From Oxalobacteraceae sp. CFBP 13730 (GTDB lineage Bacteria; Pseudomonadota; Gammaproteobacteria; Burkholderiales; Burkholderiaceae_D), in contig JACYUQ010000001.1 in assembly GCA_014841835.1 (NCBI GenBank), positions 1 to 64,000 on the forward strand: DNA of 64,000 nucleotides, given 5' to 3'. The translations under genes were made by a program, and so were the position numbers. Position 1 is the stretch's first letter. Every line of letters starts with the position of its first letter. Positions 33,461 through 42,555 of this stretch are shown here, piece by piece. The notes under the pieces were generated by a model, which made no database searches, was not told the origin of the DNA, and worked only from the letters and a program-made list of their open reading frames with translations.

Positions 33461-34150
33461 TCAAGCCGCAGGGGCGACCGGGTCCAGGCTGCGCCACAAA
33501 TACCAGGTTGCCACCGTGCGCCAGGGTTCCCAGTTGGCCGACACCTCGCGCGCATCGCTGCGCGACACAGGTTCGCCCGAGAAATAGTTTTGGCTGATGC
33601 CCTGGATCAGGCCGGGATCGTCCAGTGGCAGAACGTTCGGTCGCAGCAGATTAAATATCAAAAACATCTCGGCTGTCCAGCGGCTGATGCCGCGAATGCG
33701 GATCAGCTCGGCGATCACCGCTTCGTCATCCATTTCGGACCACAGGTCGGCGTGCACCCGCTTGGCCTTGAAATGGTCGGCCAGGTCGAGGATGTATTCG
33801 GTCTTGCGCTTGGACAGCCCGCAACCGGACAACTGGACTGCGCCCAGCTTGATGATCTGGCTCGGGCCCAGGGTCGGGCAGACGGCCAGCAACTTGCCCC
33901 AGGCCAGATCGGCCGCTTTCGGCGTAACCTGCTGGCCGACGATCGAGCGCGCGAGCGTCGTGAACGGGTCGGGCTGGCCACGCAGATGCAGGTCGCCGAA
34001 CTGCGGGATCAGCTTGTTCATGATGCGGTCGCGCTGCATCAGTTCGCGCTTGGCCTCGGCCCAGTAGATCGGCACGGCGAGCGCATCGTGCGCCGGCGAC
34101 GTGCCTGCCAATGCAGCCACGCTGCCCGACTTGTCCTTGTTCGCTGGCAT
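33461..34150 (-). CDS. AlkA-like DNA-3-methyladenine glycosylase (HhH-GPD)
   Basis: 229 residues. The first half has ARSIVGQQVTPKAADLAWGK and a helix-hairpin-helix near LIRIRGISRWTAEMFLIF, followed by LPLDDPGL, where the second Asp is the expected catalytic residue. It removes alkylated bases during base excision repair. It overlaps the cysS stop by one base (TAATG at 34152-34148), so translation is coupled. It lacks the N-terminal Ada-like region and is of the short glycosylase type. Confidence 0.9.
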   Translation of the reverse strand: MPANKDKSGSVAALAGTSPAHDALAVPIYWAEAKRELMQRDRIMNKLIPQFGDLHLRGQPDPFTTLARSIVGQQVTPKAADLAWGKLLAVCPTLGPSQIIKLGAVQLSGCGLSKRKTEYILDLADHFKAKRVHADLWSEMDDEAVIAELIRIRGISRWTAEMFLIFNLLRPNVLPLDDPGLIQGISQNYFSGEPVSRSDAREVSANWEPWRTVATWYLWRSLDPVAPAA

Positions 34151-35550
34151 TATGTACGGCGCCAGGTCGTTCCGTCGGCCTTGTCTTCCAGGACGATGCC
34201 CGCCTCCGTCAACTGCTTACGGATGGCGTCGGCGCCGGCAAAGTCACGCGCGGCCTTGGCGGCTGCGCGGCGTGCGATCGCATCCTGGATCGCCGCTTCG
34301 TCCAGCCCGCCCTCGCCCGCATCGGGGCTGCCCGCCTGCAGGAACGCCTGCGGCGACCGCTCGAGCAAACCGAGCACGGCGGCCAGCGCCTTGAGCTGGC
34401 CCGCTGCGTCAATCGACCGGGTGCGGTTGACTTCGCCGGCCAGATCGAACAACGCCGCCACTGCCAGCGGCGTGTTGAAGTCGTCGTCCATCGCCTCGCG
34501 CACGCGGCGGGCGTGGGCTTCGTCCCAGTCGACCGCGACCGGCTCGTTACCCAACTCGATGCCATTGAGCGCCGTGTACAGGCGGGTCAACGCTGCCTTC
34601 GCGTCGTCGATATGGACGTCGGAATAATTGAGCGGGCTGCGGTAGTGGGCGCGCAGGATGAAGAAGCGCACGACTTCGGCATCGTACTTCTTGAGCACGT
34701 CGCGGATCGTGAAGAAGTTGCCCAGCGACTTGGACATCTTTTCGTTATCCACGCGCACGAACCCGTTGTGGATCCAGTAATTGACCATCGGCGCGCCGAA
34801 CGCGCCTTCGGACTGGGCGATCTCGTTTTCGTGGTGCGGAAACTGCAGATCGGCGCCGCCGCCATGGATGTCGAAGTGTTCGCCCAGCGTCGCGCACGAC
34901 ATGGCCGAGCATTCAATGTGCCAGCCCGGCCGGCCCTGGCCCCACTGCGAATCCCATTTGGCCTCTGCGGGCTCGGATTCTTTCGCGGCTTTCCACAGCA
35001 CGAAGTCGAGCGGATCGCGCTTGCCGGTGTTGACATCGACGCGCTCGCCGGCGCGCAGGTCGTCGAGCGACTTGCCCGACAGCTTGCCGTAGCCGTCGAA
35101 GCCGCGCACGGCGTAGTTGACGTCGCCGTCCGCCGTTTGATAGGCCAGGCCTTTTTGCTCGAGCTTGCCGATGATCGACAGCATCTGCGGCACGTACTCG
35201 GTGGCGCGTGGCACGACGGTCGGCGGCAGGATGCCGAGCGCAGCCGTGTCTTCGTCCATGTACCCGACGAAGCGGCTCGTCAGTGCACCGATGGTCTCGC
35301 CGTTCTCGACGGCGCGCTTGATGATCTTGTCGTCGATGTCGGTGATGTTGCGCACGTACTCGACCTCGTAGCCGGACGCGAGCAGCCAGCGGTACACGAC
35401 GTCGAACGCCATCATCATGCGTGCATGGCCAACGTGGCAGTAATCGTAAACAGTCATGCCGCAGACATACATGCCCACCTTGCCGGCGACCTTCGGGACG
35501 AAGACCTGCTTGTCACGCGCCAGCGTGTTGTAAATCTTGAGTTGGCTCAT
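34150..35550 (-). CDS. cysS: Cysteinyl-tRNA synthetase
   Basis: 466 residues from ATG 35550 ([19 protein letters not shown]); the longer open frame to 35769 is not conserved in character. Key motifs are [20 protein letters not shown] (HIGH region), the zinc Cys in [47 protein letters not shown] and KMSKSLGNF. The C-terminal anticodon-binding helices end at ADGTTWRRT. It charges tRNA-Cys. It is divergent from the periplasmic cyclophilin gene and leads an operon with the glycosylase. Confidence 0.97.
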   Translation of the reverse strand: MSQLKIYNTLARDKQVFVPKVAGKVGMYVCGMTVYDYCHVGHARMMMAFDVVYRWLLASGYEVEYVRNITDIDDKIIKRAVENGETIGALTSRFVGYMDEDTAALGILPPTVVPRATEYVPQMLSIIGKLEQKGLAYQTADGDVNYAVRGFDGYGKLSGKSLDDLRAGERVDVNTGKRDPLDFVLWKAAKESEPAEAKWDSQWGQGRPGWHIECSAMSCATLGEHFDIHGGGADLQFPHHENEIAQSEGAFGAPMVNYWIHNGFVRVDNEKMSKSLGNFFTIRDVLKKYDAEVVRFFILRAHYRSPLNYSDVHIDDAKAALTRLYTALNGIELGNEPVAVDWDEAHARRVREAMDDDFNTPLAVAALFDLAGEVNRTRSIDAAGQLKALAAVLGLLERSPQAFLQAGSPDAGEGGLDEAAIQDAIARRAAAKAARDFAGADAIRKQLTEAGIVLEDKADGTTWRRT

Positions 35551-35837
35551 TGAATTTTCGGTTCGCACGAGGATGGCAAACGATCGCCGGCGCCGCAACG
35601 ACCATCCCGGCGCAGCATTGCATGCGCGCCAGCCGGACGGGTGCAGCGTGGGGTTCGCCTGGGTCCTCGGTGTTATTCTTATTTGATAGAATGGGACGTT
35701 CGGATGCAAACGCTTCTCTTGAACGCTTCCGGGAAAGTATAGCATTGATAAAAACCCGGCTGGCCCCATACGGACCAGCTTTATTTTTGGGACAACCCTT
35801 GACAGCGCCCCGTGCGCAGTCCATCAGAGGAAGCCAG

Positions 35838-36455
35838 ATGTCATCGTCATTCACCCGCCGCCTCGCGCTCGTGCGCATGGCCGGCGCCACCGCCGCCCTC
35901 GCCTGCGGCATGCTGTTCTCTGGCAGCGCGCTGGCAGCCGACATGCCGCAATATGCGATCAAGACCAGCATGGGCGAGATCGTCGTCGAGCTCGATCAGG
36001 AGAAAGCACCCAAGACGGTGGCCAACTTCGCGGCCTATGCCAAGTCGGGCGCCTACAACGGCACGATCTTCCATCGCGTGATCGACGGCTTTATGATCCA
36101 GGGCGGCGGCATGAACGAAAAGTTCGAGGGCCGCAAGACGCAGAAGCCCATCAAGAACGAATCGAACAACGGCCTGTCGAACAAGCCGTACACGATTTCG
36201 ATGGCGCGCGAAGACAATCCTGACAGCGCCACGTCGCAATGGTTCATCAACGTGGCCGATAATTCGGGCATCGACTTTCCGTTCGTCGGCGGCTCGGGCT
36301 ACACCGTGTTCGGCAAGGTGGTCAAGGGCCAGGAAACGGTCGACAAGATCAAGGCCGTGGTGGTCGACGACGTGCGCGGCATGCAGAACGTGCCGGTCGT
36401 GCCGATCAAGATTACGTCCGTGACGCTGCTCAAGGGCGACAAGCTAGTAAAATAA
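35838..36455 (+). CDS. ppiA: Periplasmic peptidyl-prolyl cis-trans isomerase (cyclophilin)
   Basis: 205 residues from ATG 35838 with AGAGGAAG upstream. Residues 1-33 form a signal peptide (LACGMLFSGSALAA). The cyclophilin domain follows with TIFHRVIDGFMIQGGGM, SMAREDNPDSATSQWFINVA and the W-less end typical of bacterial PpiA. It speeds up proline isomerisation during periplasmic folding. It is followed by a cytoplasmic cyclophilin 60 bases downstream, the common ppiA-ppiB pair. Confidence 0.94.
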   Translation: MSSSFTRRLALVRMAGATAALACGMLFSGSALAADMPQYAIKTSMGEIVVELDQEKAPKTVANFAAYAKSGAYNGTIFHRVIDGFMIQGGGMNEKFEGRKTQKPIKNESNNGLSNKPYTISMAREDNPDSATSQWFINVADNSGIDFPFVGGSGYTVFGKVVKGQETVDKIKAVVVDDVRGMQNVPVVPIKITSVTLLKGDKLVK

Positions 36456-36515
36456 CGGCTCAGCCGCGCCTGCATCCGGCGCGCACGCTTACCAACCACA
36501 TTACAAGGACACCAC

Positions 36516-37007
36516 ATGACGACGATTCTCATCACCACCAATCAAGGCAACATCACCGCTGAACTGGACGCTGAAAAAGCACCGAAGACCGTTGCCAACT
36601 TCATCGACTACGTCAACAAGGGTCACTTCAGCAACACGATCTTCCACCGCGTGATCAAGGACTTCATGATCCAGGGTGGCGGTTTTGAGCCAGGCATGAA
36701 GCAAAAGCCAACCCCGGCAACCGTCGAGAACGAAGCCAAGAACGGCCTGAAGAACGACAAGTACACGCTGGCCATGGCCCGCACGTCGGATCCGCATTCG
36801 GCATCGGCCCAGTTCTTCATCAACACCAAGAACAACGCCTTCCTCGACTACCCGGGCCAGGACGGCTGGGGTTACGCCGTGTTCGGTAAGGTCACCGCAG
36901 GCCAGGACGTCGTCGACGCACTGAACAACGTCAAGACCAGCCGCGGCGGCATGCACTCCGACGTGCCGGTCGACCCTGTCATCATCGAGAAAATCGAAGT
37001 CCTGTAA
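36516..37007 (+). CDS. ppiB: Cytoplasmic peptidyl-prolyl cis-trans isomerase B
   Basis: 163 residues without a signal peptide, with AAGGA six bases before the ATG. Cyclophilin motifs TIFHRVIKDFMIQGGGF, LAMARTSDPHSASAQFFIN and GWGYAVFGKVTAGQDVV are intact. It shares a long stretch with its neighbour, consistent with a duplication of one ancestral gene. It is followed by lpxH 31 bases downstream. Confidence 0.96.
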   Translation: MTTILITTNQGNITAELDAEKAPKTVANFIDYVNKGHFSNTIFHRVIKDFMIQGGGFEPGMKQKPTPATVENEAKNGLKNDKYTLAMARTSDPHSASAQFFINTKNNAFLDYPGQDGWGYAVFGKVTAGQDVVDALNNVKTSRGGMHSDVPVDPVIIEKIEVL

Positions 37008-37038
37008 TGCGCGGCGCGCACCAGCCTCAGCCAGTCCC

Positions 37039-37797
37039 ATGACGCTGCCTGCGCGCCCGTTCGCGCTGTTCATCTCCGACCTGCACCTGCAGGTCTCGCA
37101 CCCGCGCACGCTGGAAGCGTTTCTACGCTTTCTTGCCGAGCGCGCGGTGCATGCCGAGCAGTTGTACCTGCTCGGCGATATCTTCGAATACTGGGCCGGC
37201 GACGACGACGTTGCCGACCCGTTCCACCAGACCATTATCACGGCGATCCGCGCTGTCGCCGATGCCGGCGTGGCGGTCTTCTGGATCGCTGGCAACCGCG
37301 ACTTTCTGGTCGGGGAAGGCTTTGCGCACGCCGCCCATCTGACCCTGCTGCAGGAGCCTCATGTCATCGAGGCCGGCACGCGCCGCGTCGCGCTTGTGCA
37401 TGGCGACGCGCAGTGCACGCTCGACACAAAGTACATGGCGTTTCGCGCCCAGGTACGCGCTCCTGACTGGCAGGCACAATTTCTTGGCATGCCGCTCGCG
37501 CAGCGCAAGGGCATCATCGCGGGACTGCGTGAAGGTTCTCGCGAAGCCCATACGGGCAAATCGTACGAGACGATGGACGTCACGCCCGATGCGGTAGCCG
37601 ATGTGTTTGCCTCGCTCGATGCCGACGTCATCATTCACGGGCACACGCACCGGCCTGCCGTGCATGCGCATGGCGACAAGCTGCGCTACGTGCTGCCCGA
37701 CTGGGAACTCGACGAAGCGCCACACCGCGGCGGCTGGATCGCGCTGCACGCAGACGGCAGTCTCGTCCGTCACGACGTCGACGGCGCCATCCTCTAA
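37039..37797 (+). CDS. lpxH: UDP-2,3-diacylglucosamine diphosphatase
   Basis: 252 residues. The metallophosphatase motifs are all visible: FISDLHLQ, LGDIFEYWAGDD, IAGNRDFLVG, VALVHGDAQCTLDTKY and IIHGHTHRPAVH, giving the two-Mn site. It removes UMP from UDP-diacylglucosamine to make lipid X in lipid A synthesis, at the inner face of the inner membrane. It reads with the cyclophilin genes, a usual arrangement in this family. Confidence 0.96.
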   Translation: MTLPARPFALFISDLHLQVSHPRTLEAFLRFLAERAVHAEQLYLLGDIFEYWAGDDDVADPFHQTIITAIRAVADAGVAVFWIAGNRDFLVGEGFAHAAHLTLLQEPHVIEAGTRRVALVHGDAQCTLDTKYMAFRAQVRAPDWQAQFLGMPLAQRKGIIAGLREGSREAHTGKSYETMDVTPDAVADVFASLDADVIIHGHTHRPAVHAHGDKLRYVLPDWELDEAPHRGGWIALHADGSLVRHDVDGAIL

Positions 37798-37843
37798 CAT
37801 TCTCCCGCGTTTTATCCGCCCCGCATGATCTCGCGTCTGCATA

Positions 37844-37881
37844 TTGACGTTTGCGCGACCACTGTTATACTCAACTACAAC
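37844..37881 (+). promoter_or_regulatory. Promoter and possible GntR operator of the ABC exporter operon
   Basis: TTGACG (37844-37849) and TATACT (37866-37871) are 16 bases apart. Over the -10 box lies an imperfect dyad GTTATACT-CA-ACTACAAC (37864-37881), six of eight positions paired, suited to a GntR/YtrA-type repressor that would block RNA polymerase. The promoter is clear; the operator is inferred. Confidence 0.75.
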
Positions 37882-37914
37882 ACCACTTCAACAAACCACC
37901 ATGAGGAGGCAAGC

Positions 37915-37983
37915 ATGCGCAGCACCCTGACGCCGCACCGAACCACCACGGAGGCCCTAGATGACCGTCGGCTGGAACGATAA
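37915..37983 (+). CDS. Possible 22-residue leader peptide overlapping the GntR gene
   Basis: An ATG at 37915 is preceded by GAGGAGG five bases upstream, the best ribosome site in this region. It opens a 22-codon frame (MRSTLTPHRTTTEALDDRRL plus two residues) that ends at TAA 37981-37983, inside the GntR gene in another frame. Translating it would bring ribosomes across the GntR start at 37961. It may be a coupling leader or simply chance; no peptide family is known. Confidence 0.4.
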   Translation: MRSTLTPHRTTTEALDDRRLER

Positions 37984-38329
37984 GACCCCGATTTACCGCC
38001 AGCTCAAGGAACGCGTCGTCGGCATGATGCTCGACGGCGTCCTCAAGGCTGGCGACGCCCTGCCCTCGGTGCGCCAGATCGCCGCCGACTATCAACTCAA
38101 CCCAATCACCGTGTCGAAGGCCTATCAGGAACTGGTCGACGAACAACTGGTGGAAAAACGAAGGGGAATTGGCATGTATGTCACCGAAGGCGCCAGCGAG
38201 AAACTGCTGGCCAGCGAGCGCGAACGTTTCATCAATGAAGAGTGGCCGGCGATGCTCGAGCGCATCCGCCGCCTGGGCCTGGATATCAAGCAATTGCTCA
38301 ACGACGCAGACAACGGTGGTGCCGCATGA
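37961..38329 (+). CDS. GntR-family regulator, YtrA type
   Basis: 122 residues, with GGAGG before the ATG. The winged helix (IYRQLKERVVGMMLDGVLK, LPSVRQIAADYQLNPITVSK) covers residues 8-75. The short C-terminal helix pair without a ligand domain marks the YtrA subfamily, whose members repress ABC exporters encoded directly downstream. That is the case here: its stop overlaps the ATPase start (ATGA). It probably represses its own operon through the dyad at 37864-37881. The inducer is unknown; in other bacteria it is often a cell-wall antibiotic. Confidence 0.92.
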   Translation: MTVGWNDKTPIYRQLKERVVGMMLDGVLKAGDALPSVRQIAADYQLNPITVSKAYQELVDEQLVEKRRGIGMYVTEGASEKLLASERERFINEEWPAMLERIRRLGLDIKQLLNDADNGGAA

Positions 38330-39198
38330 ACGCCGTCATTTCCGCCAGAGGCTTGAGCAAACACTACGGCAAGCGGGTCGCCGTCGACAGCATCGACATC
38401 GAGATCGCCGCCGGCCGCATCGTCGGCCTGATCGGTCCCAACGGCTCAGGCAAGACGACGACGCTCAAGGCGGCCCTCGGCCTGATCCCGTGCGAAGGCG
38501 AGCTGTCGGTGCTGGGCCTGGATCCGCGCACGCAGCGCGACGAGCTGATGAAGGATGTCTGCTTCATCGCCGACGTCGCCATCCTGCCGCGCTGGTTGCG
38601 CGTGAAGGATGCGGTCGACTTCGTAGCGGGCGTGCATCCGCGCTTCGATCGCAGCAAGGCCGAACGCTATCTCGCCAACACCAAGCTGACGCCGACGATG
38701 AAGGTCAAGGAAATGTCCAAGGGCATGATCGTGCAACTGCACCTGGCGCTCGTGATGGCGATCGACGCGAAGCTGCTGGTGCTGGACGAGCCGACGCTGG
38801 GCCTGGACATCATCTACCGCAAGACGTTCTACCAGAACCTGCTCGAAGACTATTTTGACGAGAACAAGACGATCGTCATCACCACGCACCAGGTCGAGGA
38901 AGTCGAGCACATCCTGACCGACCTGCTGTTCATCCGCGACGGCAAGATCGCGCTGGCCGCGTCGATGGAGGAAATTGGCGAGCGCTACGTCGAAGTCATG
39001 GTGGGCAGCGACAAGGTGGCCGCGGCCAGAGCGCTGCAACCGATCGACGAGCGCACCGTGTTCGGCAAATCCGTGATGCTGTTCGACGCACTGCGCGCCG
39101 GCGGCCTGTCCCGCACCCAGCTGGCTGCACTCGGCGAGGTACGCAACCCGAGCGTGGCAGACCTGTTCGTCGCCACCATGAAAGGAACCTACGCATGA
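38326..39198 (+). CDS. ABC exporter ATP-binding protein
   Basis: 290 residues. Walker A is GLIGPNGSGKTTTLKAALGL, the signature is KEMSKGMIVQLHLAL (a variant of LSGGQ with SKGM) and Walker B is LLVLDEPTLGLD, followed by the switch His in VITTHQVEEVEHI. The SKGM-type signature is usual in the YtrB-like group. The family drives export with a partner ABC-2 permease. It overlaps the GntR gene and the permease gene by four bases each. Confidence 0.93.
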   Translation: MNAVISARGLSKHYGKRVAVDSIDIEIAAGRIVGLIGPNGSGKTTTLKAALGLIPCEGELSVLGLDPRTQRDELMKDVCFIADVAILPRWLRVKDAVDFVAGVHPRFDRSKAERYLANTKLTPTMKVKEMSKGMIVQLHLALVMAIDAKLLVLDEPTLGLDIIYRKTFYQNLLEDYFDENKTIVITTHQVEEVEHILTDLLFIRDGKIALAASMEEIGERYVEVMVGSDKVAAARALQPIDERTVFGKSVMLFDALRAGGLSRTQLAALGEVRNPSVADLFVATMKGTYA

Positions 39199-40178
39199 CT
39201 ACGCCAATGAGCACCATGAAATGGCTGATCCGGCGCGAACTGTGGGAACACAAGGGCGCCTTCTTCTGGGCGCCAATGGCCGTGGCCGCCGTGCTCGTGC
39301 TGCTGTTCGGTGGCGGCTTCTTGTACGCGATCATCGCCAACCCGTCGTTCCACGTGCAGGTCAGTGGCGAACAAGTGATGACGGTCAATGGCCTGCCGCC
39401 GGCGATGCTGGCCAAGCTGGCCGCTGCCGCCGCGTCGAGCTACCTGGTGATCACGGCCCCGCTGTTCTTCGTGCTGCCGGTGGTCGTGTTCTTCTACTGC
39501 ATGGCGGCGCTGTACGACGACCGGCGCGACCGCAGCATCCTGTTCTGGAAATCGCTGCCATTGTCCGATGCGCAGACCGTGCTGTCGAAGGCAGTAACCG
39601 CGCTGCTGGTCGCGCCACTGGCGACCATCGCGATCGGCATTGCGGCCTCGCTGATCCTGCTGGTGATCGGCCTGCTGGGCGGCGCCATCAAGGGCATCAA
39701 CCTGATCGCGCCGGTGCTGGCCAATGTCGACTTCTATCTGGCGCCCGTGTATCTGATCAGCTTCCTGCCGCTGTACATCCTGTGGGCGCTGCCGACGGTA
39801 GGCTGGCTGCTGCTGGTGTCGAGCTGGGCAAAGTCGCGCGTGTTCCTGTGGGCCGTCGGCGCGCCATTGGTGGCGCTCGCTATCCTGGCGTGGTTCGATT
39901 TCCTGGCCGGGCGTTTTGCCGGCGTGTCGATGAACGTCAAGTGGTTCGGTGAAGAGATCGTGGCGCGGGTTCTTCTGGGCGTGTTCCCCGGGATCTGGTT
40001 CGGCGAAGTCAATGGCGCGGCGCTGGCGCAGCAGCAACAGGCCGGTCTGGATGGTCCGCTGCTGTTGGGTACGTCGTATGCCACACTGCTCACGCCGGGT
40101 GTCTGGATCGCGGCCGCTACTGGCTGCACGATGATCTACGGCGCGATTCGCCTGCGCCGCTGGCGTGACGAGGGTTGA
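39195..40178 (+). CDS. ABC-2-type permease
   Basis: 327 residues with about six membrane helices: FFWAPMAVAAVLVLLFGGGF near residue 25, FFVLPVVVFFYCMAALYDD, SKAVTALLVAPLATIAIGIA and YILWALPTVGWLLLVSSWAK. The RRDRSILFWKSLPLSDAQTVLSK stretch (residues about 108-130) is a conserved cytoplasmic loop of this permease type, next to the coupling helix. It pairs with the ATPase just upstream. The transported compound is not known. Confidence 0.92.
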   Translation: MTTPMSTMKWLIRRELWEHKGAFFWAPMAVAAVLVLLFGGGFLYAIIANPSFHVQVSGEQVMTVNGLPPAMLAKLAAAAASSYLVITAPLFFVLPVVVFFYCMAALYDDRRDRSILFWKSLPLSDAQTVLSKAVTALLVAPLATIAIGIAASLILLVIGLLGGAIKGINLIAPVLANVDFYLAPVYLISFLPLYILWALPTVGWLLLVSSWAKSRVFLWAVGAPLVALAILAWFDFLAGRFAGVSMNVKWFGEEIVARVLLGVFPGIWFGEVNGAALAQQQQAGLDGPLLLGTSYATLLTPGVWIAAATGCTMIYGAIRLRRWRDEG

Positions 40179-40183
40179 ACGTG

Positions 40184-40972
40184 ATGCGACTTCCTTCCAT
40201 CCTGATGCTCGCGATGCTAGTCGGTGTCAACGTCAGCGCCAGCGCTGCCGACACGCCACCGGACAGTCCCGAGACCATCCATGTCAACGCGATCCGCAAG
40301 CCGGAAGTGCGCAAGTACACGGCGATCGTCGCGGGCCTGGACGCCTTCGAGCGCCATCACAGCATGGCACCAAAAGCCGAGGTCCTGCGCTTCCGGGTCG
40401 AGCGGCGCGCCTGGACGGACAACACGCCCAAGTCGGGTGAGGCGCCACTGGCGCTGCGCCTGCAAGGCAAGGACGACTTCGTGCTGCCGCTGGTCTTGAA
40501 CGATGCATTCGAGACCGTCGTACCGCGCAGCAGCGCGGCGCTGGCGGCGGACAGCGAACTGGTGCTCAATCGGAAACGGCGGATGGTCCGCGTCACGCCG
40601 CTGGTGCGCTCCCCTGGCCTGCCAGAGAACGTGCGGCGCCTGGGCGACCTGCGGCTTGAATGCCACGTGCTGGTCGCGATCGGCAAGGAGGAGCTTGGCC
40701 TGATGCGCACATTGGTCGTCAACAGCCTGCTACTGACGCCCAACTGGTGCAGCTTCTTCAATGTCGAGCGCGAGGGCTTTCAATTCGACACGCCAGCGAC
40801 CCTTGCGCGCGCCACCTTGCGTGAAGGCGATCGCACGAAAAACCTGCCAGTCGAAGGGCGCAGCTTTCGCACCGCCATGAACGATCCGGACTGGAGCGAC
40901 GACGCGCTGATCGAACTGGCGTTCGAGCCGGTTACTGGAACTGCTGGCGAAACGCCTCGAACTGGCCCTTGA
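40184..40972 (+). CDS. Secreted hypothetical protein linked to the ABC exporter
   Basis: 262 residues from ATG 40184; a TTG at 40175 would overlap the permease stop. Residues 1-22 form a signal peptide (AMLVGVNVSASAA). The mature part has EVRKYTAIVAGLDAFERHHS, a FRVERRAW strand, and PLALRLQGKDDFVLPLVLND. No domain is recognised. Gene order and spacing (five bases from the permease stop) place it in the exporter operon, so a periplasmic accessory role is plausible. Its last 41 bases overlap the convergent yceH gene. Confidence 0.72.
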   Translation: MRLPSILMLAMLVGVNVSASAADTPPDSPETIHVNAIRKPEVRKYTAIVAGLDAFERHHSMAPKAEVLRFRVERRAWTDNTPKSGEAPLALRLQGKDDFVLPLVLNDAFETVVPRSSAALAADSELVLNRKRRMVRVTPLVRSPGLPENVRRLGDLRLECHVLVAIGKEELGLMRTLVVNSLLLTPNWCSFFNVEREGFQFDTPATLARATLREGDRTKNLPVEGRSFRTAMNDPDWSDDALIELAFEPVTGTAGETPRTGP

Positions 40973-41597
40973 GGTCTTCCATCTCGCCGCGCAGCGCGGC
41001 GACTTCTTCTTCGAGCTGCGCGATGCGACCACCCTGCGTCAGGTTGCTCGCGCTGCTGGATGTCTGCTCACTGCCGGCGACGATGGTGATCTCGCCGCCC
41101 AGCAGCTGGCCGTAACGCGATTCCTTCGTGCCCGGCGCGCGCTCGAGTTTCACGACCAGCGGCGGGTATTTGTCGATCAAAAACTGCAGCGCCGTTTCGA
41201 CATCGGCCACGGTCTTGAATTCGTGCAGGCGCCCGCTGCGGGTGCGGATTTCGCCGGCGGTCTGCAGGCCGCGCAGCATCAGGATGGTGAGCACGGCGAG
41301 TTTATCCTGCTCGAGCGTCCACTTGATGCGCATGCGGTGCTCGTACTTGACGACGCGTGCACCGGCCTGCGAGATGGCGTTCACGAGCTTGCGCTCGGCC
41401 AGCCGCTGCAGCGTGTCGAGCACGACCGCTTCGCTGATCTGCATGACCGGATCGCGGCTCGACAACTGGTTGCAACCATTGACGATCGCGTTCAGCGACA
41501 TCGGATAATTATCGGGCGTCAAGCCTTCTTTTTCGGCCAGCACGGCCAGCACGCGCAGCTCGACCGGATCGAGTACCGCCACCATTTCATTCGTCAT
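40932..41597 (-). CDS. YceH/DUF480 family protein
   Basis: 221 residues from ATG 41597 (MTNEMVAVLDPVELRVLAVL); the frame opens as far as 41783, but that part is not conserved in character. Motifs LAEKEGLTPDNYPMSLNAIV, NGCNQLSSRDPVM and GLQTAGEIRTRSGRLHEF are the two winged-helix-like repeats of the DUF480 family. A C-terminal coiled coil (RIAQLEEEVAALRGEMEDLK) is present. The function of the family is unknown. The 3' end overlaps the convergent secreted-protein gene by 41 bases. Confidence 0.93.
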   Translation of the reverse strand: MTNEMVAVLDPVELRVLAVLAEKEGLTPDNYPMSLNAIVNGCNQLSSRDPVMQISEAVVLDTLQRLAERKLVNAISQAGARVVKYEHRMRIKWTLEQDKLAVLTILMLRGLQTAGEIRTRSGRLHEFKTVADVETALQFLIDKYPPLVVKLERAPGTKESRYGQLLGGEITIVAGSEQTSSSASNLTQGGRIAQLEEEVAALRGEMEDLKGQFEAFRQQFQ

Positions 41598-41783
41598 GCG
41601 TTTCCTTGTTATGCCAAACGGTTCAGTTATTCGACGCGAGTTTACCACCGTCGTTGGCGCAGGATGGCCTGGCGTGTTTCGTCGCCGATTCGGGAAGAGC
41701 GTTACTGGCTGGGGATTTGGTACTGCGGAGGGATGAAACTGCCCGGATTGCCGCGAGCGCGACAATCCGGACATGAAGAACAA

Positions 41784-42527
41784 TCAGCTGTCGCGGCCGA
41801 TACGCTGGCGGCGCGCTTCGTACAGGCAGACGCCCGAAGCCACCGAGACGTTCAGGCTTTCGACTGAACCGAACATCGGGATGCTGACCAGCACATCGCA
41901 GGTCTCGCGCGTCAGGCGGCGCATGCCCTCGCCTTCCGAACCCATGACCAGTGCGGCCGGGCCCGAGAAGTCGGCTTCGTACAGACCCTTGTCGGCGTCG
42001 TCCGTGGTGCCGATCAGGAGAATGTCGCGCTCCTTCAGCTCGCGCATCGTGCGCGCCAGGTTGGTCACCGTGATGTACGGGACCGTCTCGGCGGCGCCGC
42101 TGGCGACCTTGGCGGCGGTGGCGTTCAGGCCCACCGCACGGTCCTTCGGCACGATGACCGCGTGCGCACCGACACCGTCGGCCACGCGCAGGCAGGCGCC
42201 CAGATTGTGCGGATCGGTGATGCCGTCCAGGATCAGCAGCAATGGCGGACCTTCGATGGCGTCAAGCAGCTCATCGAGATTGCGCGCCAGCGCGAGCTGG
42301 CTGGCAAACGCGATCACGCCCTGGTGACGGCGGGTACCGGTGATCTTGTCGAGACGCGCTGCCTCGACCGGCATCACGCGCACGCCGGCTGCCTTGGCGT
42401 GGGCGATCAGATCCTTCATGCGGCCGTCGTTGCGCTCGGCATCGACGAAGATTTCTTCCACCGACTGGGCCTCGTGACGCAGTCGCGAGGTCACGGCGTG
42501 GAAGCCGAACATCATTTTATTTTTCAT
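41784..42527 (-). CDS. rlmB: 23S rRNA (guanosine-2251-2'-O)-methyltransferase
   Basis: 247 residues. The N-terminal substrate-binding domain has [20 protein letters not shown]. The SpoU knot domain has [39 protein letters not shown] and [19 protein letters not shown], which are motifs 1-3 including the AdoMet-binding loop. It methylates the P-loop of 23S rRNA. It lies 28 bases downstream of rnr in the same direction; the rnr-rlmB pair is widespread in proteobacteria. Confidence 0.96.
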   Translation of the reverse strand: MKNKMMFGFHAVTSRLRHEAQSVEEIFVDAERNDGRMKDLIAHAKAAGVRVMPVEAARLDKITGTRRHQGVIAFASQLALARNLDELLDAIEGPPLLLILDGITDPHNLGACLRVADGVGAHAVIVPKDRAVGLNATAAKVASGAAETVPYITVTNLARTMRELKERDILLIGTTDDADKGLYEADFSGPAALVMGSEGEGMRRLTRETCDVLVSIPMFGSVESLNVSVASGVCLYEARRQRIGRDS

Positions 42528-42555
42528 TTGCTACTTTTCGAATACTTTCAGGGAC

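Noticed and set aside
35799-35837. TTGACA at 35799-35804 as a promoter for ppiA
   Set aside because: No acceptable -10 box lies 16-18 bases downstream before the start codon.
36516-37007. ppiB as a broken second copy of ppiA
   Set aside because: Both frames are complete with intact active sites; one has a signal peptide and the other does not, which is the normal PpiA/PpiB pair.
37901-37930. Nine-codon frame starting at ATG 37901 before the GntR gene
   Set aside because: It has no ribosome site of its own, and its start overlaps the GAGGAGG that serves the ATG at 37915.
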